NCBI GenBank assembly: GCA_019925095.2
Contig: CM034412.1
Location: forward strand, 3,658,001 to 3,722,000
From: Dendrolimus kikuchii
Taxonomy: Eukaryota; Arthropoda; Insecta; Lepidoptera; Lasiocampidae
Direction of reading: 5' to 3'
Length of the DNA stretch: 64,000 bases
The notes beneath the pieces were generated by a model, which was not told where the DNA came from, ran no database searches, and saw nothing but the letters and a program-made list of their open reading frames with translations. A program made the position numbers and the translations under genes. Below are positions 43,332 to 54,700 of the stretch, one piece after another. Every line of letters begins with the position of its first letter. Position 1 is the stretch's first letter.

Positions 43332-44682
43332 TTTACAGCGCCTGTAGTAATAAATTGTTCGAAAGTTAAAAATTACAAAACACACAACGGAACGTGCTGT
43401 AAAATAGGTACTTAGTTGAAAAAAATTAAGAATTCCCCCAAGGAGTTTCACATTACGAAAATACGTAAGCTGGATAATCATACCTCCCTGGAAGCGCTTT
43501 TGATCAATATACATTTGTCTCACTTTAACACTATAGAGAAAATGAGACGAAAGATGTAGTTCTAATTTTCACCACGCGCACGAGGCGCCATTTGCAATGC
43601 GCGCCATCTTGGAAATGCCAAATATTATTGCGACTTCCGGCTGATATTTATGTTTGTTTCATTATCTATCGCACTGTTTTGTCGCGAGTGTTGAAAAACG
43701 TTGTATGACATACGTGCGCTATTTCTTTTTTACAAACTCGTCACTATGTCTCGTACTCGGACGGACCTGTTTGTAAAAAGCAACTTATCGCACTAGTATC
43801 ATAAATAACTATACTATGCACATCGCACATTTATTCGAAGCAAAAAAAAAACGTCACAACTCCATCATCCACTCGTGTCTCCAACCCAGCCAAACACGTG
43901 TTCAGGCGTTTTAATATTAAGTTAGTTAATTAATTCATTAATATTAATCATTACAATAGTACTAGCATCGTGAGGAATTGACCAGCCCCGTATACAAAGG
44001 AAAAAAAAACTTAACATGTTACAGCCTATCCACAATGTTCCGACTTTGAAGAAAAATTAAGGCTTTGCGAAACCAAAATTAGCGAAAAATAACAATGTCG
44101 AGTGAATACGGACGACTAGATCGCCATTTTCATTATTGACGGGAAATCTTGATGTGCGACGTTTTATAGCAACAGATATTGGTGGTGGGTGATGTGACAT
44201 CATTGTCATTTGTCATTTTTTGATAGTTCATCAGTCTAGCGTCAATCAAGCATCAATATTACATCATCCAAGACTTTCCTTCGGGATGACATTAAAACTA
44301 ACTTTGCAGATTAATATAAATTTATTTATACGCAATTTTGGCTTCACAAAGTCAGAACGCAATGACATTTACAGTATTTAAAATACCATAACCACCTTCA
44401 CCACAGGTGGTTAAGATATTTAAAACAATTCGTTTATAATAACATAAGACAATTTATGGTAGCGCCTGATACAACGACAATATGTAAATTTTGTATTACA
44501 TTTTTAAAGCCACAACTGTTATTAAGTCAAGCTTACACAAATATAGGGGTTAGCGATGGCTAGAGGTTAATCCAAAAATATTACTAAACTGAAGTTAAGT
44601 TTGATCTTGTAAATCAAACAATAAAAACTTAACTTTTTTTTTAATAGAACCCGTATAGCGCTTTCTTTGATTTATACAGATA

Positions 44683-44888
44683 TTTTTTATATTAAAAATA
44701 CTGAGGTCCTTATGCATTGCTTTATGGGACATTAAACATTTTTAAAGCTTTAATATTTCACAATAATCAATCACAAGTAAATATGTTTAAAAAATAAATT
44801 ACACCCATTTTTTAAACATAATGTTACAAGATTTCTTTTTACAATAAAAAAAAAAACGGGCAAGACGCGTAAGGCTACACAAAAAGTT
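44683..44888. repeat. ~190-bp direct repeat, right copy
   Basis: Copy of 42590-42785 at a distance of about 2.09 kb. Differences are scattered substitutions and a longer A-run before CGGGCAAGACGCGTAAGG. Confidence 0.85.
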
Positions 44889-45618
44889 CATATCAAAAGT
44901 GTTTTCTAACATAATTTGTAATTTTCGTCGCCATCTATGCATAAAATACAAGTATATTATCTTAAAATCTGTACAATGCGTGTGTTGTGACAAAATATTT
45001 TAATTCATATATATACCTTTTATTTATAAATTTCAGTTCAGGCCTCCATTTACTTTGCTACACATATTTACATTAAGCTTTTACGCTCGTTTAAATGATA
45101 ACTCCGAGAGTCACCGGCTTCCGCCTGCAACTTCGTTTGCTTAGTACTAATTAATGTTTTAGTCCAAGATGCCAAGTACAATAACTAACTCTTCAATCAA
45201 ACATACAAACTGTTACGTAATAATTATTAAACTCAGATTAATAAAGTGTCCCCAATGTAGGATTTAATTTGTGATTTTAGAAACATATTTGACGGTTTAA
45301 TTTCGTCAGACAAACATGATTTGCAGATCAAAATTAGACTGTCAATATTGCATCAATTTGACCTAGTGAGCTTTATTTGGATCAATACGTATATGCGAAA
45401 TAAACCTTTTTACTTATGCATTTTTATACAAAAATAATAACATGCAACCATACAAACAAATAATCACAACGACTTATATTAAAAATCGACGACTGTACGT
45501 ACATAATTAAAAATGTTAATAAAAATAAATAGTTATCAACAAAAAAACATTACTCAGATATAAAAGGCACTGAGCCTAAAGAACTGAACACTTGAATATT
45601 GAGTTTGCTGATAGGTAA

Positions 45619-45848
45619 AGTACGCACAAAACTATATGCGGTCCGAGTGAAGTTAGCTAGTGAGTTTGCGCAGGTCTAGTCAAATGTTACGTTACGGTGT
45701 GTTGTGCGAATGAGACGGCATGCGAGTAAGGATAGCTGCCGAGCGAGAGCGCAACCCTCTCCCCTCTCGGCTCTGTTTGTGAACCTTAGAACTATTCTGC
45801 GCAGTGACACGTACGAACTTCAAGCACACATTTAATTTTGCTCGTACT
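45619..45848. mobile_element. MITE family C, copy 4 (compact, ~230 bp)
   Basis: Ends AGTACGCACAAAACTATATG and TTTAATTTTGCTCGTACT are imperfect inverse copies. Interior GAGCGAGAGCGCAACCCTCT. The shortest and apparently most typical copy. Confidence 0.75.
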
Positions 45849-48783
45849 ATATATTGTAAGGAAAAACATGTTCATTTTACATTAGTTGCTCCTCTTTATG
45901 GTCATTTTTAAGACATCATGTAATTATTAAAATTTATCTGCTACCAATCAAGTGAGATAACAAAATTAATTACAAATACAATGTTATTTAATTTTCCAAA
46001 AGCAAATAAAATGGATTGATTGATATCTGAAAATTGTCATTTAATTCATTTTTCAGTTTTATTTTACTGGACGAGTTTGTGTGTAGAGTCAGTAAAGATA
46101 CATAGTTTCTAGGAAGGAGTGATGTTATATTGGTCACTGTATTTTTTAATAGAATGTGATTTCCCATCGATTACCGATTACCGATTACGAAACCATTAGA
46201 CGATTTATAGATACTAATTACTGCACGACGTTATGAAGAATGTAAAAGACTTAAACACACTGATTACGCTTACAACGACGGCTTCTTACACAGTTTATTT
46301 TGAAAAACATAACGCGATCAAAGTTTTGATCGATATCTCACTTGATTGCAGTATTACGGCATATGGACGAATTTAAAAAACTTTTGAAACAATGTTACTC
46401 ATAAATTAATTTTTATAAACAAAGGTAACGGTGGAATCTTTAAAAAAGTAAATTCTACACGTTATCTAACAATAATTACAAGTAATTACTATACTTGGTA
46501 TATTTGTAATCAAAATGGTGAAAACCATTTGTGTTTTAGGGGGAACAGTTTTCTAAATTTGAACAATCTTGGGAAGAATCATTCTGTCTCCCCATTTTGT
46601 TACATTGTATGATTTATGGTATACCTGAAATCAATATCACCGATCACAATTTAAACACTTGTTTACTCGAAAATTCATGTTGTAATTTAAGTTCATCTCA
46701 GACGCTCAATATATTGAACATGAATTGATTGAAAGAGATGGCGAAAGTTGAAGTGCAACACAATTTTTAAGATGAAATAGCATTTTTTACAAATCTTTTT
46801 GCGTTTTAATACGCAGCTAAACTAAACTGACGTGTTTCAGAGTAGTTTAGATACTATTGGAAGCACATTCGTGTTGAAACGAAGTAACCAATATATTTTA
46901 TTGTTTGAATGATTTTTATAAGTAAACAAGTGTCAATATTTTAATATATATACATATGTGTACTAACGCCGTTCGTATTCAATATATTCCTAACTAATCT
47001 CATTTTTCGAAAGAAACATAAGGTCAGAAGCATCCATAGTGTTTTGCTGCTTTTTATTCATTATTTGTTTATTTACCACAATAAATACTTAATTATTTTT
47101 TATTCGCTTAGAACCTTAAGTATGAAAAGCGTATAAATTATATCAGAAGTTTTCATTAACGGACTTATTTTATGCCTATCTAGGGATATAGTGGCATTTT
47201 GTAAGTTACTAAGAAAAATGGAAGCAAATTACTCACTGGTATTATGACTGCTTATGTAATACTAATCTGTGTTTAAGCAAAGCTAACAATATCTTTAAAT
47301 ATTCTTATAATAGTTAAAATGAACATCTATTTGAATTTTTGATCTTATTGATTCAAGATTGAAGAAATGACGCAATATTGATTGCCTAAAAGTCAATGTT
47401 TATATAGGTATGTCACAATTATTTTTTCCAATATCCAACTCTTGTTTAGAATCAAATATTTTTCAGAGATCATTGATGTGTTTTTAATCTTATAATAAGC
47501 GAATTTGAGAGTACTTTGGACTACATTTCGCTATTCGTTAAATCAGGAATTTGGCCTAAAAGGCCTATTTGAAAGTTCACACTAATTCGTCAGTAATTGG
47601 CGTTTATGCAAATTGAACATGCCAAATTGATGTAATATTGAACGCCTCAGTAAACGATCAAGTCATTGGAATAACTTATACAAGAATATACAAGATTTTT
47701 GATTCTTTTTAGAAAATAATAATGTAAATCAACATACAAAATGCCACTATACCATAATCAACAATGTTGTAATATTGACTGCCAGCAGCAACAATAGCTG
47801 TCATATATCAAATTATTTATTCAAAAGTTTCTATTAAAACTTAAATAAAGCATAAGTAAAATATTTCAATACAATAAATGAATGATGAATTTACAAATAA
47901 CCTATCCATATTCCTTCTTCAGTATATTTTCTTATTCAATTGAATCAGAGATGATTCTTCAAAAGTGAATAACACACTTCTTGAAATAAAACAAAAAAAG
48001 GTATCAATCTTGACTGATTGACAAAGTCAAATCAGTCTTGACGAAATATTGATCGTCTGGACTTATTTTAAGTACATTAAACTTTTCAACACTATTGTCA
48101 AACAAACTACAAACAGTCAACATTACACTTAAACTTGCTAAGATTACTAACCACCTGTCCAAATACAACACTGTGAAACACACACGCCACTAGTAAAGTT
48201 TCATTTATTTGTGCAATTTTTGATGGTGTGGCCATGTTTCTAATTTATGCTGAAATTTCTAGTGACCTTTTGAAAAATCGGATAATAATACCTATATGTT
48301 GGTGAGGATATAAGTTTGTAAACCATTATCGACAAATTTGGTATATACATGTACAATAACAGCGATGAGCCTAGGACGTTTTTTATTCCAGTGTTTATAA
48401 TGTCCATTACAAGTCGCATGGAAAGCTCGCTCATAAAATGGATCTAAGCGCTCGTCCCGATCTTCACTCGCTTCTCACTACATGTAAACTCAAGACACAG
48501 ATTACTTGCGTTTGTTACCAATAATATATGTGCCGAGAATGACATTTCAATTCCGTCTTTATAAACCACAGGAAACGGTAGAAATTTTGACTTGCCAATC
48601 CGTTCCTCTCCGCTCCAAAAGCTATATCTTCGTCATTTTCGAATCCAGCGAGGATATGTATTTTTTTTGTTAGTTTACCTCAGTCTATGTGGGTTTGATT
48701 ACTTCGTAGCATGTTGTGGTGGAGTGATTTCCCATGTTGTTTCTCTAGGCAGGCGGTGGAAGCGGGATAAGGCCGGCGTCCCG

Positions 48784-48795
48784 CTAGAACTTGTC
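48784..48795 (-). CDS. tws: B55 terminal micro-coding exon (Asp-Lys-Phe-stop)
   Basis: On the - strand TTTTCAG precedes GAC AAG TTC TAG. It follows ...NNLFIFQ of the previous exon in phase 0. Animal B55 proteins end shortly after FIFQ with a D-K type tail, so this short end fits. The exon continues leftward as 3' UTR. Confidence 0.82.
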   Translation of the reverse strand, partial: DKF

Positions 48796-51700
48796 CTGAA
48801 AATATACACGTAATGTACATTGAAGGTTTATTGTATCATCTATATATTGTTACGCGAAGCAAAAACTTTGTACCCCTTTTTACGAAAACTGCGCGGACGG
48901 AGGAGTATGGAATTCCGCACACTTATAGATTATATAGAGAAGAAGCGACGAATGCTAACTTTTATTTAAAATTATGCATAAAAAAATACACACTACCACG
49001 TATTTGACACACACTCACACTTTTGTTTATTGTTCAAGTCAAATAAACAGTGTAACTGGTGAAATCTGTCATTATAAAAGTACTAAGTATATATATTAGG
49101 GTGGCGCAAAAAAACCGACTTTTTTTTATTTGAGTCTCGTGTGAAAAAATGTTAGTTTTTAATGTTATAAGAACTCCCTCCAAAGGACAGCAAAAAAAAA
49201 AAAAACAACTTTTGAACCTTGACCTTTTAATATTCAAATTTTGAACTGAAACTTTCAGAAACGTATTATTTTTTGCTCTATAAAATTATACAGTAACGAG
49301 AAAAAAAGCTTTGAATAAAAAAAACGGATTTCGGCGATTTTTCAAATTAAAAAAAATTCGGAGCGACCACTTAAGTTGTTTTTTTTTTTAACTGTCCTTT
49401 GGAGGGAGTTCTTAAAACATCAGAAACTAACATTTTTTCACACGAGACTCAAATAAGAAATAAGTCTGTTTTTTGTGCGACCCTAATATATATAATATTA
49501 ATACGTGTTATCGCTTATTCTCTATTTTTTATTTTGTACACCACCGCCATACACTTGCGAATCTCTCCTTTATAAAATCCATAGCCCGGGTTGTCTGGAA
49601 GAGATCGCTCCAAAGCGATAAGGTCGCCCATTGCTCCTACTTTTGCTGTTTAATGTGACTACTGTAAATTTGTTTATTTTATGTAAATGTAAACAATAAA
49701 GCGTTTTCTATTCTATTCTACTCGTACTAGCGGTTGTCGCAGTGGTTTTTTTTTAATTTTATTTTATTGCAGCTCAGCAGACAGGCAAACGGCCCACTCG
49801 ATGGAAAGCGGTAACCATCGCCTATGGACATTTGCACCACCAAAGATGCTACAAATGCGCTGCTGCTCTCTTAAGGGAAACTGGAACCTGGTCACTAATG
49901 CCGGAACACAACTCAGTTGTTATGGCGGCAAGCTCTAGACAAGGGATGGTAGCCATCCAGTCGGGCAAATGTCCTACCACCTGGCTGTGGGTTGTTTAGT
50001 CGCCTCTTACGACAGGCCGCCCCAACGCAGGAAATTGTATTCTTTCCCCGTTCCTGCACGGTGCTGGCAGCACATCGGCAGGATCTCTGGTATTGCTAAT
50101 ATCCATTGGTGACGGTAACCACTTTCCATCACAGTTGGGTCGTTAACCTGTCTGCTTAGCTTCAGCAATAAAATAAAAAAATAAAAAAAACAGAATTGGG
50201 CCCCAGGTGGGCCTTCTGCCTGGAGTCCCCGCAATGGCTCTACAAGGGAACATCTCGTGGAAATGAATTCACCTGGAATATGAACAGGTTGTTGGTGGCG
50301 GCCACTGCGATGATGCTCTCGGCGGGGTGCCACGCCGTGTGCAGGATCTTCTTGTTGAAGTCCAGGCAGTCCACGCTGATCTCGTCCTAAGCATAAAGAG
50401 GAAACATTTTTTATTTATGGTGCGATGATCTCATCGCATTGTTTAATCACTTCATCATCCTAGCGGTTTTTTCTAATATATAAAATTAACGTATCACAGT
50501 TTTAGTTACCATACTCCACCGAAACGGCTTGACCGATTCTCATGAAATTTTGTGTGCATATCGGGTAGGTCTGAGAATCGGACAACATCTATTTTTCATC
50601 CCCCTAAATGTTAAGGGTAATCCACCCCTAATTTTTATTTTTACTTTTTAGATTAATTTTTATTTTTTTAGGATACGGCATTAAAAATACATACAACTCT
50701 AAATTGTCACCCCTCTACGATCAACCCCTATTTTTTATTTGTTAATTATAAACTTTAATTTTTTGGCAAGATTTTTAATTTTATTTTGTCATAACTTGGA
50801 ATAAAACAAAATATATTACTCTTTTAGATTCACAATTAGAAGTGGTTAGGTGGCGCTGAGATCGGCTTCTGGAATCCTCCTAATCACGTGGAGCGATTTT
50901 GTTTTTGTGTGTTTGAGTGGGTCCCCGGATGGTTTAGATTCGCAATTAGAACCGGTAGGTAGCTCTGGGATCGGGTTCTAGAATTTTATTTTTTAAAGGC
51001 AGGACAACGTTTGCCGGGGCCGCTAGTTTATTTATATTATTTCATTAACAAAATTTCATTGTGTTGTGTTCCGGCATTAGTGGCCAGGTTCCAGTCTCCT
51101 TTAAGAGAGCAGCAGCGCATTTGTAGCAACTTTGGTGGTGCAAATGTCCATAAGCGATGGTAACCGCTTTCCATCAAGTGGGCCGTCTGCCTGTCTGCTG
51201 ATCTCCTGCAATAAAAAAAAAAGCCCCAAATGCCCCAACACCTGGCTGTGGGTTGTTTTGTCGCCTCTTACGATAGGCCGCCCAGCCGCAGGAAATAGTA
51301 TTCTTTCTCCGTTCCTGCAAGGATAATAATAAATGGTATTTATTACCTTCTTCCTCTTGGCGGTGGCGGCGACCCTGCGCGCGCGCAGCGGCTGCCTCGG
51401 CCGCGCGGCCGCCTCGCGCGACGCCTCCAGCGTCAGCTCTGCGCGTCGCCCGCCGCTGGCGCAGCGGTCGAACACCCTGCCAGACCACAACAGCAACTTG
51501 TCACATGAGAGGTGAAAGCGACCTATTTAGGCACGAGATGATTGGCGCACGAGCGTAACTCTCCGTTTGAAAATTCGACAACCGCCATTCAAACTAGACT
51601 TTTTTGTACACAACCTTATATCATCGTGTGTGCAATGAAATAGCGCTTGTTTTGATATAAGACTTATTTAATAAACAAAAAAGTGAAAATAGCTAGATTC

Positions 51701-54700
51701 AACATACCTGTTAACCCAGTAGTTACGCCAGGAAAAAAAAAATTGACAACCCAACATTTGCACATTCTATACACTTCATACATTCAATTGGTATTAAATT
51801 TATTCATTATACTCATGTGTGCAATATTAAACAAAAAGTCAATTTTTAATTAATCATAGCCTGGGCCACGAATTTTTTAGTCCTGGGTTGGCGAAAAATT
51901 CCTGGCCAATTTAGTATTTATTTTCTAAAATACTAAACAGATAAGTGAGTCATTATTAATTGGAACCTATACTATAATTACGAAAATTAAATTTACATTA
52001 ATATTCCAATTCAGGAACATGTCAACTTACATAATTAAGATATTTATAAATTATTACGAAATATATTTTTCACAAATAAAATACTAAGCTCTTCCATATA
52101 GATAATAATTAACTTGTGTTAATGTTATCCCATGTGAATCGTATATTTTCCGCGATGAAAAATAGCCTATGTGGTATTCTAGACCATAGATCCCCAAATT
52201 GGGCCATACGCACCCCTAGGGGTCTCTATCAAACTTCAGGTGGTCACATCAGAAAAAAACAAAATTTGGGGATCCGCGAGCTGTAAATAGGTACCCACAA
52301 TAGTGAATTCTATTTAAGCAAGACATGACAAAATTTTCATCTTTCTATAAATAAAATAACATACCATGCGCTTATTTTTACGATCTACACAATTTGTATG
52401 GGACCAAATAAAACCAGTACCGAATTCAATGCAAAAAGAATTGGCAAAATCGGTTCTGGCATAAAAAGTTATGACTGATAATATATATAAAAAAAAATAC
52501 ACAACGAATTTAAAATCTCCTCTTTTTGTAGTTGGTTAAAAAGATAGGGGTCCACTAGAGGCAGTAAAAATTGGTTAGGGGTCTACAAGACGAAATAGTT
52601 TGGGGACCATTGTACTATCTATCTAATCTAACACTGCGCCAAATTTCATCCAGATCGTTTCAACTTCTGGCATAATTGGGCAACAAACATCCATTCAAAC
52701 CTTTGCAATTTTTAATAGTATATAGATTTGATACTCATGAGTGCAGAATACACATAAATGTAAATAGAACTTTGTTTGAATGGTCATACATATATGTATT
52801 TTTTGTCCCATATAACAAACGTCTGTTTGTTACATGGGACAAAATTTGCTTCTATCTCAAGTCTTTGAAACAGAAGCAATTTTTTCATAGGCCTTATAAA
52901 ATACTCACCTGAAGAATCCATTGTAGGAGCCGGTCATGAGTCTCAAGTCATCCCCGCTCCAACAACACTCAAACTTGTCAAAGATGCAGTCGTTCTCGTA
53001 CAATGAGCACAACTTGGACCTCAGGTACTCGTGTACTGGATAGGACTCCACTGGCTTCGTCTCCATGCGGAGGTCCCATACTTTTAGGCCTAGGTAGTCA
53101 CGTGACATCATGTATCTGAAAGTAATTCATGCATTTGAATACAAAATTAATCGGGTAAGTACTTGGCAGTCTATGAATAATGAAAAGTTGCCACAAGGAC
53201 GACAGACATTGATTGCTTTTTTTACAATGGGTTATACCGAGCAATATCTTAAAATAGTTTTCGTTGAAAGTAAACTAATTTAAAAAATTTCAATACATAA
53301 TTTTAAGACCACTTTATAGTGCAAAAGTTGGAGGAAGAAAATTTGTACATTTTCAAGAGCTAATATCTCATAATAATATTCATATCACGGAAGGCTTCCG
53401 TGATCACGGCCACTGAAAAGTAGTCGAAACGTCGGAATAACCAAAATCAAATAAATTACCGCGCTTAAAACCGTTAAAACGTAGTTTTATTATGTGTACA
53501 AGTCGCGAAAACTTAATAAAATATTAAGCTAATATCTCACTATCTATAGACTAAAACCAAAAACCCTCAGTATGGCAACCACTCTCGATGTTTATTTTTT
53601 TGCCAGGACACTAAATTACTCAAACTTTAATCTATCTACTAAAGTCAAACCTGATAAATCCAATAACTACTTTTTTTCTAATACACCCTTCTGACATTAT
53701 AGAGTCAATAAAAGGTGGGTGGCGATCCAAAAAGTTTGGTAGCCACTGCCTTAGTGTCAGATTGTGCTTGGTTATCAATAGACATAATTCCCGAACATGT
53801 AAACGGTAAACGCAAGCAAGGTTTGCAATTGCTGTGATACAAAGATGTGCTAAAGCATCAGATGGTCAAGTGCCATATTGAATCTAGAGTGCGAGAATTT
53901 GAATCCTGTCGATACACCGAGTTAGCTACAAATTGTAGCGGCCATTGGTTACAATTTTGTGAATGGTGTTCCAACATTTTCCTGCGGCCGGGCGGCCTGT
54001 CGTAATAGGCGCCAAAATAACCCACAGCTAGGTGGTAGGATATTTGCCCGTCTGGATGGCTACCACGCCTGGCACCATAACAATCTGGAGTTGTGTTCCG
54101 GCATTAGTGGCCAGGTTTCAGCCTCCCTTTAGAGAGCGGCAGCACATTGGTGGCACCTTTGGTGTTACAAATGTCTATAGGCGATAGTAACTGCTATCCA
54201 TCAAGTGGGCCGTCTGCCTAATCTCATAGAATAAAAAAAACATATTTACGAGATGCAAGCGCATATTCGTAGAGTTGGCCATACAAGTCATCTGCGTTGC
54301 ACATGAATGTTGAACAGCCACTGACTGCAGTGATCGCTGAAAACGAAATCGGTTAGGAAGAGAGATGAAGTCCCGTTGTATACCTGCCGGAATTGCTGAG
54401 TTTCACGTCGCTGATGGAGGAGATGATCTCGGAGAAGAACGACCTCGCGTGAGGGTCCTCGGGCTCCTCGAACAGTTTCGCGTGCCGGTCGCATAGCGCC
54501 GCGGCGCGCATGTCGCACAGCCGGATTGTGCCTGTGCAACATTCATGACATTAATTTTCTTTTCTCATACTCGGAAAGTATGCTAGTTACCTGATCACAG
54601 GGATGAAAACAATAATTTTTGTTCCTGGCAAACAATTTTCCCTGGTTTTAAAACTATGTGTACCAAGTCCGAACTTTTTATAGAGCTACTGTTTTATATT

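Larger units (their letters stand above)
36972..48783. other. Intergenic DNA between SmD2 and B55; includes the B55 3' UTR
   Basis: No convincing gene. Contains retroposon relics (37728-37815), inverted sequence around 39450-39720, an RTE-like end 40300-40555, hairpin 41429-41497, palindrome 41636-41659, MITE 41701-42267, two ~190-bp direct copies (42590-42785, 44683-44888), TIR element 42860-43331 and MITE C 45619-45848. Positions 45900-48780 look single-copy and AT-rich and probably include the B55 3' UTR (- strand). Poly(A) signal candidates on that strand lie at 48382-48387 and 48204-48209. Confidence 0.55.
48796..50272 (-). other. B55 last intron; MITE, retroelement end and retroposon
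   Basis: No gene. 48845-48960 is an inverted copy of 14385-14510. MITE 49093-49493, retroelement end 49555-49720, antisense family A retroposon 49755-50062 and a second degraded piece to about 50170. Confidence 0.6.
53116..54383 (-). other. B55 intron; MITE D fragment and retroposon
   Basis: No gene. MITE D piece 53385-53525, family A retroposon 53975-54235. 53555-53760 has GTATGGCAACCACTC / TTTGGTAGCCACTGCC inverse ends suggesting another small element. Confidence 0.55.

Noticed and set aside
42590..44888. LTR retrotransposon bounded by the direct repeats
   Set aside because: Repeat ends are not TG...CA and no gag-pol frame lies between them.
48592..48813. + strand 73-codon frame over the B55 terminal exon
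   Set aside because: No similarity and wrong strand; the - strand micro-exon fits the B55 C-terminus.
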